In this document: piece after piece, positions 25,025 to 34,326 of the stretch
How the letters are laid out: every line of letters starts with the position of its first letter
Position numbering within the stretch: position 1 is the first letter of the stretch
Origin: an uncultured Anaeromusa sp.
Lineage (GTDB): Bacteria; Bacillota; Negativicutes; Anaeromusales; Anaeromusaceae
Length of the DNA stretch: 64,000 nucleotides
Direction of reading: 5' to 3'
NCBI RefSeq assembly: GCF_963668665.1
Contig: NZ_OY764902.1
Coordinates: forward strand, 558,001-622,000
Notes under the pieces: model-generated
The model's input: only the letters and a program-made list of their open reading frames with translations
The model's database searches: none
What the model was told of the DNA's origin: nothing
Translations under genes and position numbers: made by a program

Positions 25025-26197
25025 TTATGATAAATGTACGCGACCATAAGAGCCGCCCCCTCCTTGGGCGAACGTTATTTCCCGTTGCAGCACCTGCCAA
25101 AGGTTTTTAGCTTTTCGTTCTCCCAGCACAGCAGTCAGCTCCCGTAGGCTGGACTCGTGGCATACCTTCATTTCGCTGCCAAACGCCCGAAGCAACTGTG
25201 TTTTGGTTTTTGGACCCAAGCCCGGCACAAAGGAAAGCGGGATCTGGTGATAATAAGGCGGACGATGTTCGGGATGCTGCGGCTTCGTCCAATCAGCAAT
25301 CGCTTGGATACGTTCCCAGACGCCTCTGGTGCTGCGTTGGCAGCTGCAGGCGCATTGGCTCTGCCCTGCCTCCCAGAGGGCGCCGCATTGGGTGCAAACG
25401 GTGCGATAGTATTTACCCAGCTGAGGATCCAGACCGTAGTTGGCTAGGAGCTTATTTTCTCCCTGGCGGCGCAAAGCCTGGCGAAAACATGAAAAATCGA
25501 TTTGTTTTAAAGAAAAAACATTATATTCCCTGGCAATTTTATCCAAGGAATGTGCGTCTGAATTACTCAAAAATGTGTAACCGCTCAATTCTTGCAGGCA
25601 ATCCGCCAAAAAAGTATCGGCGCTTAAGCCCAGTTCAATGGCATCCAGCCAAGAAAGCTGTTTTTCCGGTAATAACTGAGCTAGACGATTCGTGCAGCAG
25701 CCGAAAAGGCTTTTGTGCGGCGTAAAAACATGGGCGGGAATGACAATAGGCTCTAGGGGATGAGTCAGCTCCAAAAGTTGCGTTAAAGAAAGATGCGCAT
25801 TCTGGGAGCTAAGATGAAGATTGCGTATATGAGAAGTCAAGAGTTTACGCAATTGCCTAATTTCCGCGAGACTTGGCAGAAATAAAAGTGTATGCGCCAA
25901 AGAGCCGTCTGCTTCGGCTGTTTCAATTTCCGCTCCCGGCAGCAGCGTCAGCGCCTCTTCGTAGCGATAGCCGCCTCCTGGAAGCAACCGCAGACGTCCT
26001 TCGTCCAGCAACTGCTGCCAATCGGCATCCACCCAGGGACTGAGCACATCGACAATGCCGATTAGTTGTAGTCCTTTGCGCTGGGCAGCCTCTTCTAAAA
26101 TATTTTCGCTGGTGAGGTTCTTGGATGTAGGAATTTTCACCCAGCGTCCTTGCGCCTTTCCCACATGAATATGCAAGTCCCCGTATATGGGATTCAT
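25025..26197 (-). CDS. Endonuclease Q-like PHP protein
   Basis: This 390-residue protein has a PHP phosphoesterase domain (DLHIHVG at the N-terminus, PAHVFTPH, NSDAHS), a zinc-ribbon insert (CTQCGALWEAGQSQCAC), and a C-terminal helix-hairpin-helix region (SFVPGLGPKTKTQLLRAFG). This matches EndoQ, which nicks DNA 5' of deaminated bases such as uracil and hypoxanthine. It overlaps the NUDIX gene start by 4 nt. The pairing suggests linked DNA or nucleotide quality control. Confidence 0.85.
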   Translation of the reverse strand: MNPIYGDLHIHVGKAQGRWVKIPTSKNLTSENILEEAAQRKGLQLIGIVDVLSPWVDADWQQLLDEGRLRLLPGGGYRYEEALTLLPGAEIETAEADGSLAHTLLFLPSLAEIRQLRKLLTSHIRNLHLSSQNAHLSLTQLLELTHPLEPIVIPAHVFTPHKSLFGCCTNRLAQLLPEKQLSWLDAIELGLSADTFLADCLQELSGYTFLSNSDAHSLDKIAREYNVFSLKQIDFSCFRQALRRQGENKLLANYGLDPQLGKYYRTVCTQCGALWEAGQSQCACSCQRSTRGVWERIQAIADWTKPQHPEHRPPYYHQIPLSFVPGLGPKTKTQLLRAFGSEMKVCHESSLRELTAVLGERKAKNLWQVLQREITFAQGGGGSYGRVHLS

Positions 26198-26733
26198 AGA
26201 CTCCCTCCGTTAGCCCCATAAAGAAGCAGCGATACGATGGTTTTTGCGTCTTCAATTTCACCGGAATGAATCATCTTCCTTATTTCTTCCGGCGTGAATA
26301 CCTGCACCTGTAAGAACTCATCATCATCCGGCTGCAGCTGGCTTGGCTGTAATTGGCTGGCTTCATAGAGATGAATCACTTCATCCGTAAAACCAGGAGC
26401 CGTGCAAATCGTAGAAAGATGCTTGATGACTTCCGCTTTATAGCCAGCTTCCTCTTGAAGTTCACGCAATACGCATTCTTGAGGATCTTCCCCTGGTTCC
26501 AGCTTGCCTGCCGGGATTTCGAGCGTTTCCCGCCCTAAAGGATAACGGAACTGTCGAACCAGTACGATCCGTCCGTCCGGCAGTACCGGTACAACCGCAG
26601 CCGCCCCGGGATGCCGCACCAATTCGCGCGTAGCCTCCCTCCCATCCGGCAGACGCACATCATCTACCTGCACATGCAGCATGCGCCCGACAAAAACATT
26701 TTTAGAAGCAATTTGTTCTTCTCTTAAATTCAT
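26194..26733 (-). CDS. nudF: NUDIX hydrolase, ADP-ribose pyrophosphatase type
   Basis: This 179-residue NUDIX enzyme has the box GKLEPGEDPQECVLRELQEE followed by AGY. The residues around it (RQFRYPLGRETLEIPAGKLE) are typical of ADP-ribose pyrophosphatases. The start ATG (MNLREEQ) follows AGAGGTT. A short internal duplication SQLQPSQLQP lies after the box. Its place near xerD matches nudF-ripX in Bacillus. Coordinates overlap the EndoQ gene by 4 nt. Confidence 0.92.
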   Translation of the reverse strand: MNLREEQIASKNVFVGRMLHVQVDDVRLPDGREATRELVRHPGAAAVVPVLPDGRIVLVRQFRYPLGRETLEIPAGKLEPGEDPQECVLRELQEEAGYKAEVIKHLSTICTAPGFTDEVIHLYEASQLQPSQLQPDDDEFLQVQVFTPEEIRKMIHSGEIEDAKTIVSLLLYGANGGSL

Positions 26734-26820
26734 CGACAATAACCTCTTCTCTTGAATCATTACTGCTTAGCTCAGAGCCGTTTTGGCGTGAATTGTGAGT
26801 AAAGCAAAGACTCCTTAAAA

Positions 26821-27492
26821 TTAAATTTCCATCCAAGGATAGCGTGTCTGCGGCTCCAAAACAAAAACGCGGTGCGGCAACGCAGCGGCTTTTTCCGCAA
26901 GCCACTGGGGTACAACGACCATGCGCAAAGGCAAAGATAATTCTTGAGCGGCTTGTTCGACAAGGGAGATCCCCTCTTCCACTTCCGCCCAGGTTGTTTC
27001 TGCGCCCAGATTGGTATTACATACTAAGCCGCTAAGCTGCAGCTTAGCAACGTTGGTAATTTCCTGGGAGCGCTGACAAATCTCCGCAACAGACTGTGTA
27101 AAAGGACGGCGCGTATTAATGATCATCCACGCCTCATAACCTTGCTGTTCCAGCATCTTCTGATATTGCCCTAACGCAATGGCTGCATCGCCTCCGCCTA
27201 CGTCAACCACAACCTGATAGGACGAATCAGCGGCTACACGTTGAAATTGCGGCGGCAATATCGGCAAATCGCTGTGAGTAAAACGCGTTTCCGGCGCTAC
27301 CAGCTCAATCTCTTTTTGCATCAGCCATTGTTGGCTTTCACGGGTGCGAAAATATGGCTTTACTACATCTAAATCGACTACAGCCGTTTTCAAACCTTGC
27401 TCGCGCAGCCAGGCGCTGTAGTTTAGAGCCAGTTCGGTTTTGCCGCTGCCGAACTCTCCAATAAAAATACGAATGCGTTGTTCTTCCTGCAT
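26821..27492 (-). CDS. Uncharacterised P-loop NTPase (SIMIBI/CobQ-like)
   Basis: This 223-residue protein has a Walker A motif GEFGSGKTE at about residues 12-20, a switch-like DLDVVKPYFRTR, a Walker B-like VVVDVGGGDAA, and a specificity-like VCNTNLG near residue 158. The layout suggests a SIMIBI-class ATP- or GTP-binding protein related to CobQ/ParA. No partner domain is present. It sits between recN (104-nt gap) and the NUDIX gene, where Bacillus has spoIVB and spo0A after recN. Its function is unknown. Confidence 0.75.
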   Translation of the reverse strand: MQEEQRIRIFIGEFGSGKTELALNYSAWLREQGLKTAVVDLDVVKPYFRTRESQQWLMQKEIELVAPETRFTHSDLPILPPQFQRVAADSSYQVVVDVGGGDAAIALGQYQKMLEQQGYEAWMIINTRRPFTQSVAEICQRSQEITNVAKLQLSGLVCNTNLGAETTWAEVEEGISLVEQAAQELSLPLRMVVVPQWLAEKAAALPHRVFVLEPQTRYPWMEI

Positions 27493-27565
27493 CGTTTTTC
27501 CTCCTCTATCTTGCTCCTAAGAAACGTTTCCCTATCAAACTATAAAAGTTCTTCCTGTTGAAAGA

Positions 27566-27588
27566 AGCTCCTGCATAATGCAGGAGCT
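27566..27588 (-). terminator. Probable terminator of argR-recN
   Basis: AGCTCCTGCA pairs with TGCAGGAGCT around a short loop, 9 nt past the recN stop. The downstream run on the minus strand is only moderately T-rich, so termination may be partial. Confidence 0.6.
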
Positions 27589-27596
27589 GAAAATGC

Positions 27597-29282
27597 TTAT
27601 TTTTTATCCTGTTGCTGATATTGTTCCAATAAGCGGGCTGTAGCGGAAAGAAGCTCCGGCGTTACCGCATCTCCGTAGAACATGCGCGCCAATTCGTTTA
27701 CACGTTCAAATTCTTCCAAACGGACTGGTCGTGTTTGCGTGCGCCCATCCACCATTTCTTTCACCAGGTGAATGTGACGGTCGGCAACAAGAGCCAACTG
27801 CGGCAGGTGAGTAATGCATAACACTTGTTTGTTCTGGGCGATGGCGGCAATTTTATCCGCCACTTGCTGAGCCGCCCGGCCGCCAAGGCCGCTGTCGATT
27901 TCGTCAAAAATCATAGTTGGCGTAACGCTGCAAGCGGCGCCGACTGATTTGATAGCAAGCGCCAAACGCGAAAGCTCGCCGCCGGAGGCGATTTTTTGCA
28001 AGGCCTTTGGCGTTTCTCCCGCATTGGCCGAAAACAACAATTCCACGCGATCACAACCGTCCGGTCCTAGTTCTGACGTTTCATCAATAGCAAATTGCAG
28101 CGTTGGCGTCATACCAAGATCCTGCAAGTGAGCCGCTAAATTTTCTTCCAACAAAGGAGCTGCCTGCCGCCGTTTTGCGTGCAGCAGACGCGCTTGCATC
28201 CAGGCTTCTTCCTGTGCCGCCTCACATTCGCGACTTAGCTCCGCTAAGCGGCCTTCCCCTGAAAGCAAGGAATCCAGTTCTTCTTGCGCCTGGGCTGCAT
28301 AGTTTAAAACGTCTTCCAATTCCGGACCGTATTTGCGTTTGAACTTTTGCAGCAAAGAAAGGCGTTCCTGTATTTTGGCCAGCTTTTGCGGGTTGTATTC
28401 TATTTCTTCTAAGCGCTCACGCAATACAGCAGAAACATCTTCCAATTGGTATAAAAAATCATCTAGAACTTTGCATTGTTCTTGACAATCATCAAAACGA
28501 TTGACTTGCTCCAATTCTTGGCGAGTTTTATACAGCAACGCCAAAGCCCCAGGCGTCTCTTCCTCGTTTCCATTCAACTGTAAAACCGCTCGTTCCAACG
28601 AAGCGGCCAACTTTTCCGCATTAGCAAGGCGCTTTTCTTGTTGCGCCAATTCTTGATCTTCACCTTTTTGCAAGGCAGCCTGACTGATTTCTTGAAGTTG
28701 CCAGCGCAAGAGATCTAAACGCTGTTCCCGTTCTTGCTCTTGGGCTGCCAATTTTCTTTTTTCTGCAGCCATAGCCGTCCAACGATCGTACAATTGCTTG
28801 TAAGAACCAAGAAACTGCATCATTTCCGGTGCAAACGAATCCAAAAGGGACCTTTGAAAGGCCGAGTCAAGAACCGTTTGATTTTCATGCTGTCCATGCA
28901 TATCCGCCAGCAGCAGGCCCAGTTGGCGCAATACGGCTAAAGGAACTTGACAGCCATTGATTAAAGAGCGGCTTTTCCCGGAGGTGCTGTAGCGCCGCAC
29001 AAGAATAAGCTCTTCTTCGTCATGAGGAATTTCTTGTTCCTTTAAGAGGGACTCCACTTCTTCCCCCCAGGGTTGAGAAAAAACAGCTTCCACGCGAAAT
29101 GCGTCGGCCCCTTGGCGGACCCATTCCAAAGAGGCTCTGCCGCCTAAAACGGCGTTCAAGGCATCAATTAAGATGGATTTACCGGCGCCTGTCTCACCTG
29201 TGAGTACATTGAAGCCAGTCGTAAAAGAAAGGGAAGCTTGTTCAATAATAGCAAACTGAGTAACTCCTAAACGTTTTAACAT
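27597..29282 (-). CDS. recN: DNA repair ATPase RecN
   Basis: This 561-residue SMC-like protein has Walker A GETGAGKSILIDAL at about residue 31, a long central coiled coil (about residues 160-360), the ABC signature KIASGGELSRLALAIK and Walker B TMIFDEIDSGLGGRAAQ. It acts early in double-strand-break repair. It follows argR by 12 nt, the usual firmicute pair. Confidence 0.97.
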   Translation of the reverse strand: MLKRLGVTQFAIIEQASLSFTTGFNVLTGETGAGKSILIDALNAVLGGRASLEWVRQGADAFRVEAVFSQPWGEEVESLLKEQEIPHDEEELILVRRYSTSGKSRSLINGCQVPLAVLRQLGLLLADMHGQHENQTVLDSAFQRSLLDSFAPEMMQFLGSYKQLYDRWTAMAAEKRKLAAQEQEREQRLDLLRWQLQEISQAALQKGEDQELAQQEKRLANAEKLAASLERAVLQLNGNEEETPGALALLYKTRQELEQVNRFDDCQEQCKVLDDFLYQLEDVSAVLRERLEEIEYNPQKLAKIQERLSLLQKFKRKYGPELEDVLNYAAQAQEELDSLLSGEGRLAELSRECEAAQEEAWMQARLLHAKRRQAAPLLEENLAAHLQDLGMTPTLQFAIDETSELGPDGCDRVELLFSANAGETPKALQKIASGGELSRLALAIKSVGAACSVTPTMIFDEIDSGLGGRAAQQVADKIAAIAQNKQVLCITHLPQLALVADRHIHLVKEMVDGRTQTRPVRLEEFERVNELARMFYGDAVTPELLSATARLLEQYQQQDKK

Positions 29283-29294
29283 CTTTAGACACCT

Positions 29295-29744
29295 CTAGAG
29301 AAGTCCTCGGAAACGATCCGCAACAGTCGGCGCCGCTTGCGCGGGTTTAACCACTACTAAAATGTTGTCATCGCCAGCTACGGTGCCGATAACTTCCGGC
29401 CATTTAGCATGGTCGATGGTGGCGGCTACCGCTTGCCCGCCTCCTGGCAAGGTTTTTAAAACGATAATATTCTCGCTGTAATCAATGGCTACTACGGAAT
29501 CGCGAAACATCCGCTCCATGCGGGATTGAGAAAAAAGCAAGCTTTGTTCCATCGGGTAGGCATAGCGATAACGACCATCGCCAGTGGGGACTTTGATCAG
29601 ACGCAGTTCCTTAATATCCCGGGATACCGTAGCCTGCGTTACTTCGATGCCATGGCTGCGCAGAGACTCCGCCAGCTCCTCTTGAGTTTCGATTACTTGT
29701 TGTTCAACGATTTCCTTGATTTTCGCATGACGTAATATTTTCAC
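29295..29744 (-). CDS. argR: Arginine repressor ArgR
   Basis: This 149-residue regulator has an N-terminal winged helix (TQATVSRDIKELRLIKV) and a C-terminal hexamerisation and arginine-binding domain with VIGTVAGDDNILVVV. The GTG start (VKILRHAKIKEI) follows AGAGGTG and gives the standard length; a longer upstream frame has no support. A near-consensus ARG box lies in its promoter region, suggesting autoregulation. No arginine-synthesis genes are in the window. Confidence 0.96.
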   Translation of the reverse strand: MKILRHAKIKEIVEQQVIETQEELAESLRSHGIEVTQATVSRDIKELRLIKVPTGDGRYRYAYPMEQSLLFSQSRMERMFRDSVVAIDYSENIIVLKTLPGGGQAVAATIDHAKWPEVIGTVAGDDNILVVVKPAQAAPTVADRFRGLL

Positions 29745-29823
29745 TGCCCTTGCACCTCTTTCTCCATCTTTAAGAAGCCCCAATAATCAAAAATAACGTT
29801 CTTTGCTTATAGTGTACCTTATA

Positions 29824-29841
29824 AATGAATATTTATCCAGA
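29824..29841 (-). promoter_or_regulatory. ARG box upstream of argR
   Basis: On the minus strand the 18-mer TCTGGATAAATATTCATT matches the ARG box consensus (TNTGAATWWWWATTCANW) at all but one position. It lies about 80-97 nt upstream of the argR GTG, where a promoter is expected. Confidence 0.7.
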
Positions 29842-29894
29842 AAAAGAGCGCGGCAGTGATGGTTTATTCAATAGAAAAGGAACTCAGAGAACAG

Positions 29895-29922
29895 AAAAAA
29901 GCCAGATGGGTACGGCTTTTTT
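29895..29922. terminator. Terminator-like hairpin between mnmM-like gene and argR
   Basis: AAAAAAGCC pairs with GGCTTTTTT around a 10-nt loop and has T-runs on both strands. It would insulate argR from upstream transcription. Confidence 0.55.
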
Positions 29923-30111
29923 ACAGGAGTAAAAGGAGTAGAGTGAGGGCACGTTGGAGGGCCCCAGGTATTGTATTTTAGAATTTCATTGAAGCAAGAC
30001 GGCCTACAGAGCGGAAAAGCCGGCTATGAAGAGTATATTTAAAAACCGAAGGTTCCATTATGGACCTTCGGCGTACCCTCTATTTACTCACTTTACTCCC
30101 TCTACTCCTGT
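29923..30111. repeat. 189-bp interval bounded by inverted purine-rich repeats
   Basis: A 25-nt arm at 29923-29947 begins ACAGGAGTAAAAGGAGTAGA. Its inverted partner at 30087-30111 is complementary at 22 of 25 positions. The interval includes the terminator of the mnmM-like gene and a weak minus-strand promoter-like pair (TTGCTT, 16 nt, TACAAT). No protein-coding signal is seen between 29745 and 30123 apart from these elements. Confidence 0.6.
30041..30071 (-). terminator. Terminator of the dxs-tlyA-nadK-mnmM transcript
   Basis: On the minus strand CCGAAGGTCC pairs with GGAACCTTCGG (one bulge) around a short loop, followed by TTTTT. It lies about 50 nt past the mnmM-like stop. Confidence 0.8.
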
Positions 30112-30123
30112 GCCGTTCTCATT

Positions 30124-30690
30124 CTAACAAGGCTTTTCTAACAAGAGCAGCTCTGGAGCGCCTTCTTGATGATTCACCATATGCCAATGACTAACGCTGG
30201 CTGTCGTACGCTCCAAGGAGGACGCCCAGGTAAGAAGAAGCTCCCGTTCCATTTTGCCAGCTTCATGGCCTGGATACATCATAACGCTGCACCAGCCGCC
30301 GGGGCGCAACAGCTGCAGCGCCTGTCCCAACGCCGGCAGCGTGGTAGCCGCTTGCGTCGTCATAGTATGGTCGCCTCCCGGCAAATAGCCAAGATTAAAA
30401 ACGATACAGTCAGGCGGTTCCGGAATGACTTTCAGCAGCTCCGCATGGCTGTGGCGACAAAAAAATACTTTATCCTCAAAATGAGCTTCTGTCAAACGCG
30501 TCTTTGTTTTTTCCAGCGCCTGTGTTTGAATGTCCAAAGCCCAGATGCGGCAGTCCGGCTGCGTATGGGCGGCCAAGAACAACGTGTCATAGCCGTTGCC
30601 GGCAGTAGCGTCTACAGCCAAACGAACCGAAGTAAGTTTGGACAAAAACAGGGACTGCCAGATGGCAAGACCGTTAATCGCGATCTTCAT
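30124..30690 (-). CDS. mnmM: Class I SAM-dependent methyltransferase, MnmM (YtqB)-like
   Basis: This 188-residue Rossmann methyltransferase has the SAM motif VDATAGNGYDTLFLA, motif II ALDIQTQAL and a C-terminal NLGYLPGGDHTM. These features mark the YtqB family, recently assigned as the tRNA U34 aminomethyl methyltransferase MnmM. The ATG (MKIAINGLA) lies inside the end of nadK after CTGGAGAAATT, so the two are coupled. With mnmA elsewhere in the window it would act on 2-thiouridine tRNAs. Confidence 0.85.
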   Translation of the reverse strand: MKIAINGLAIWQSLFLSKLTSVRLAVDATAGNGYDTLFLAAHTQPDCRIWALDIQTQALEKTKTRLTEAHFEDKVFFCRHSHAELLKVIPEPPDCIVFNLGYLPGGDHTMTTQAATTLPALGQALQLLRPGGWCSVMMYPGHEAGKMERELLLTWASSLERTTASVSHWHMVNHQEGAPELLLLEKPC

Positions 30691-31540
30691 AATTTCTCCA
30701 GAGTTTGCGGCGCAACGCCTCGTAATAGGAGGTTCCCGGCAAGCGAATAAATGGCGTTTTGGCTGAAGCGCGACGAATGCAGATGGCTTCTCCCGGTTGT
30801 ACATGATACCCGTTTTGCCCGTCGGCGGTAACCAAAATATCCCCTTGCGGCGCAGGAACCCGGATGCACAGCTCTTCATGTCCGGGAATGACAAAGGGTC
30901 TTGCATGCAGCGTATTTGAGCAGATTGGCGTCAATAGCAGCACATCCAGTTCAGGATGTACAATAGGGCCTCCTGCAGAGAGCGAATATCCGGTGGAACC
31001 TGTTGGCGTAGCGACGATCACGCCGTCGGCGGAGAATTTGGTCACAGGTTCGCATTTCATAGCTATTTCTAAATCGATCAAACGGGAAAAGCCGCTTTTG
31101 GTTACTACTACTTCATTCATAGCGTAAGAAAGAAACTCCCTCTCTGTGCTCCGTTCCACCCAAGCTTCCACCATAATGCGTTGCTGCAGCGTATACTTGC
31201 CTGAAAAAAGGCAATCCATGCTTTGGGTCAGCTCCGCTACCTCTACATCCGCCAGAAAGCCAAGTTGTCCCAGGTTAATTCCCAAAATAGGTATGCCGCT
31301 GCAAGCCAGCCTTCTGGAAACGCTAAGCAAGGTGCCGTCGCCGCCCAGGGTAATCGCCACGTCAATCTGTTCTCGCAAAGTTTCATCAGGGCAAGCAGCC
31401 TGGTCTCCCAGCCATTCGGTCCCTAAAGACTCCGGCAGCAGGCCTTGGCCGCCTCGTTCTGTGATCAGCTGCAACAGTGTATTTAAAATATTTCTGGCTA
31501 ACGGTTTATTTTTATTAGGGAATATACCGATTCGCAGCAT
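30674..31540 (-). CDS. nadK: NAD kinase
   Basis: This 288-residue ATP-NAD kinase has the GGDGTLLSVSRRLA motif around residue 68, the NAD-binding NEVVVTKSGFSRLIDLEI segment, and the diphosphate-binding PTGSTGYSLSAGGPI. It makes NADP from NAD. It lies between tlyA and the mnmM-like gene in the dxs-tlyA-nadK-argR-recN block common in Bacillota. Confidence 0.97.
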   Translation of the reverse strand: MLRIGIFPNKNKPLARNILNTLLQLITERGGQGLLPESLGTEWLGDQAACPDETLREQIDVAITLGGDGTLLSVSRRLACSGIPILGINLGQLGFLADVEVAELTQSMDCLFSGKYTLQQRIMVEAWVERSTEREFLSYAMNEVVVTKSGFSRLIDLEIAMKCEPVTKFSADGVIVATPTGSTGYSLSAGGPIVHPELDVLLLTPICSNTLHARPFVIPGHEELCIRVPAPQGDILVTADGQNGYHVQPGEAICIRRASAKTPFIRLPGTSYYEALRRKLWRNYEDRD

Positions 31541-31552
31541 GCCGCAGCCTCC

Positions 31553-32365
31553 TTAGCGAGTTTCTTTTAAATGCGTATGAGCCTCGTGCACAATGGCGTC
31601 CACATTTACGTCTTCCGCTGCCGTTTCTTCGGAAACTCCCAAGTGCAGCAAATATTCGATGTTTCCTTCCGGTCCTTTAATCGGTGAAAAGGTCAGGCCT
31701 AATGGGGTAAAGCCAAGTTGCCTCGCTGTTTGCAATACCTTTTGAATCACTTGCTTATGAATATCCGGATCACGGACAACGCCTTTTTTGCCAACATGCT
31801 CGCGGCCAGCTTCAAACTGAGGTTTAATTAAAGCGATTACTTCACCATGAGGCGAAGCTAAAAGCTGCCGTACCACAGGCAGTACTTTATCAAGGGAAAT
31901 AAAAGCGACATCTATGGAAATAAAGTCAACCTTTTCTCCCAGCGAATCCGCTGTCAAATTCCGGACGTTGGTGCGTTCCATATTGACAACGCGCTCATCA
32001 GTACGCAGCGACCAAGCCAATTGTCCATAGCCGACATCTATGGCGTATACCTTGACTGCGCCGCGTTTTAAGGCGCAGTCGGTAAATCCGCCTGTAGAAG
32101 CTCCGACATCGGCCATGACTTTACCGCTGAGATCCAGTGAAAAATGCTGCAACGCTTTTTCCAGCTTAAGTCCGCCGCGGCTGACATAGCCGATGGAGTC
32201 TCCAAGAATGCGAATTGTGGCGTCTTCAGGTACCGTAGTACCTGGCTTTTCTATTTTTTGCTCATTTGCTAGTACCATGCCGGCCATAATCGCAGCTCGA
32301 GCGCGTTCTCTGCTGGGGAAATGCCCCTTTGTGACCAGCAGAACGTCCAGACGTTCTTTCTTCAT
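31553..32365 (-). CDS. tlyA: TlyA-family rRNA (cytidine-2'-O)-methyltransferase
   Basis: This 270-residue protein has an N-terminal S4 RNA-binding domain ([20 protein letters not shown]) and a C-terminal FtsJ-like methyltransferase with [18 protein letters not shown] and the acidic and Lys active-site positions in [10 protein letters not shown] and [10 protein letters not shown]. It methylates ribosomal RNA, and hemolysin-like names in this family are historical. It overlaps dxs by 4 nt. Confidence 0.94.
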   Translation of the reverse strand: MKKERLDVLLVTKGHFPSRERARAAIMAGMVLANEQKIEKPGTTVPEDATIRILGDSIGYVSRGGLKLEKALQHFSLDLSGKVMADVGASTGGFTDCALKRGAVKVYAIDVGYGQLAWSLRTDERVVNMERTNVRNLTADSLGEKVDFISIDVAFISLDKVLPVVRQLLASPHGEVIALIKPQFEAGREHVGKKGVVRDPDIHKQVIQKVLQTARQLGFTPLGLTFSPIKGPEGNIEYLLHLGVSEETAAEDVNVDAIVHEAHTHLKETR

Positions 32366-34269
32366 GCAAGGCCTTCTTCCGTCAATTCTTTTCCCTGTTT
32401 AACAAACTTGCGCACTTTTGCAGCAATGCCTGCAGCGTCAAGACCCAGTTCCTGCAATAGCGTCTGACGTTTGCCATGGGGAATAAAGGCATCAGGAATG
32501 CCCAGGCGCAGCACAGGGAGATCGTAGAGTTCCTGCTGTTCCAAAAATTCTAAAACCGCGCTGCCAAAGCCGCCAGCTAAGGCATTTTCCTCTACCGTAA
32601 CAATGCGGCCGCATTCTTGGGCCAAGCGGGTCAGCAATTTTTCGTCCAAAGGTTTTACAAAGCGAGCGTTAACTACACCGGCTCGAATGCCTTCGGCAGC
32701 TAATTTTTGCGCTGCCTCTACAGCTGGCGCTACCATCGTACCAGCCGCCCAAATGCTGACATCCTCGCCAAAAGCCAACTCTTCCGCTTTCCCCAGCGCC
32801 ATTGGTTCCAATGGCCTGTTCAAGGAAGCGCCCAGACCGCAGCCGCGAGGGTAACGCAAAGCAACGGTGCGATTCCATTGAAAAGCGGCATAAAGCATCT
32901 GACGCAGTTCGCCTTCGTCTTTCGGCGCCATGACGCATATGTCCGGGATGTGCCGTAAAAAGGAATAGTCAAAGACGCCATGATGAGTCGGGCCATCCTC
33001 CCCCACCAAGCCTGCACGGTCTAAGGCCAGAACTACCGGCAATTTTTGCAGGCAGACGTCGTGAAGAATTTGATCATAAGCGCGCTGCGCAAAGGTGGAG
33101 TACAGCGCTACAACCGGTTTTTTTCCTTGCGTAGCCATGCCAGCCGCTAAGGTCAAGGCATGTTGTTCGGCAATTCCTACATCAAAGAAGCGCTCCGGAT
33201 ATTTTTGCGAGAAGCTTTTTAAGCCGGTTCCCCCGGGCATGGCCGCTGTAATGGCGACAATTGCTTTATCCTGCTGCCCCAACTCGACAAGAGTATTGCC
33301 AAACACTTCTGTATAGGAAGGCGCTCCGGCGCAATGGATCACTTCGCCGGAATCAATGCAAAAAGGGCCGACCCCGTGAAAACGGTCTGCATGATTTTCC
33401 GCCGGCGCATAGCCTTTTCCCTTTTGCGTTAGCGCATGAATGAGGACAGGCCCTCCTAAATCGCGGGCTTTTTCAAGCATTTCCATCAAAAGAGGCAGGT
33501 CATGACCGTCTATAGGACCTAAATAGGTAAACCCAAGTTCTTCAAAAAGCATCCCCGGAACCAGCATGTAACGGACGCTGTCCTTGAATCGTTCCGCGGT
33601 CTTCAGCATGCTCTCACCGATGGCAGGAATGCGTTTGAGCAAAAATTCGACATCCTGCTTGACCCGCGTATAAGTGGGAGCTACCCGCATTTTTGCCAAA
33701 TAGGAGGACAAAGCGCCTACGTTTTTGGCAATGGACATTTCATTGTCGTTTAATACAACAATCATATTGGTCTTGAGATGTCCTGCATGGTTTAACGCCT
33801 CAAAGGACTCCCCGCCGGTCATAGAGCCGTCACCGATGACGGCTACAACTTGGTGGGTTTCTTTGTTCATGTCCCGAGCCAAAGCCATCCCCAAGGCAGC
33901 CGAAATAGACGTGCTGGAATGCCCGGTTCCAAACGCGTCGTGGGGACTTTCACAAGGCTTGGGAAAGCCGCTGAGCCCGCCTTTTTGGCGTAGCGTATGA
34001 AACTGCTCACGCCGCCCTGTTAAAAGTTTATGGACATATGCTTGATGTCCTACGTCCCAGACGATTTTGTCATGAGGCGTATCGAACACTTTATGCAAAG
34101 CCAAAGTCAATTCTACCACGCCCAGGTTAGGCGCCAAATGGCCGCCCGTATGAGAAACGGTTTCCACCAGAAGCTGGCGAATTTCTACGGCTAATTTTTC
34201 CAATTGCCGTAAGGAAAACCCTTTCATATCCCGGGGGGAGCGAATGGAATCAAGAAACGGATAATGCAA
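32362..34269 (-). CDS. dxs: 1-deoxy-D-xylulose-5-phosphate synthase
   Basis: This 635-residue thiamine-diphosphate enzyme has the TPP motif [20 protein letters not shown] with the downstream [10 protein letters not shown], the catalytic-domain [17 protein letters not shown], and the transketolase C-terminal domain. It starts the methylerythritol phosphate pathway of isoprenoids. A TTG start (LHYPFLDS) is chosen because AAGGGA lies 7 nt upstream; the longer frame to 34317 has no ribosome-binding site. It lies next to ispA. Confidence 0.95.
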   Translation of the reverse strand: MHYPFLDSIRSPRDMKGFSLRQLEKLAVEIRQLLVETVSHTGGHLAPNLGVVELTLALHKVFDTPHDKIVWDVGHQAYVHKLLTGRREQFHTLRQKGGLSGFPKPCESPHDAFGTGHSSTSISAALGMALARDMNKETHQVVAVIGDGSMTGGESFEALNHAGHLKTNMIVVLNDNEMSIAKNVGALSSYLAKMRVAPTYTRVKQDVEFLLKRIPAIGESMLKTAERFKDSVRYMLVPGMLFEELGFTYLGPIDGHDLPLLMEMLEKARDLGGPVLIHALTQKGKGYAPAENHADRFHGVGPFCIDSGEVIHCAGAPSYTEVFGNTLVELGQQDKAIVAITAAMPGGTGLKSFSQKYPERFFDVGIAEQHALTLAAGMATQGKKPVVALYSTFAQRAYDQILHDVCLQKLPVVLALDRAGLVGEDGPTHHGVFDYSFLRHIPDICVMAPKDEGELRQMLYAAFQWNRTVALRYPRGCGLGASLNRPLEPMALGKAEELAFGEDVSIWAAGTMVAPAVEAAQKLAAEGIRAGVVNARFVKPLDEKLLTRLAQECGRIVTVEENALAGGFGSAVLEFLEQQELYDLPVLRLGIPDAFIPHGKRQTLLQELGLDAAGIAAKVRKFVKQGKELTEEGLA

Positions 34270-34326
34270 AAGAAAGTCCCTTCTTTCTACAGCAAGTGTA
34301 AAAACTACTCGCAACAAACCTGCATG

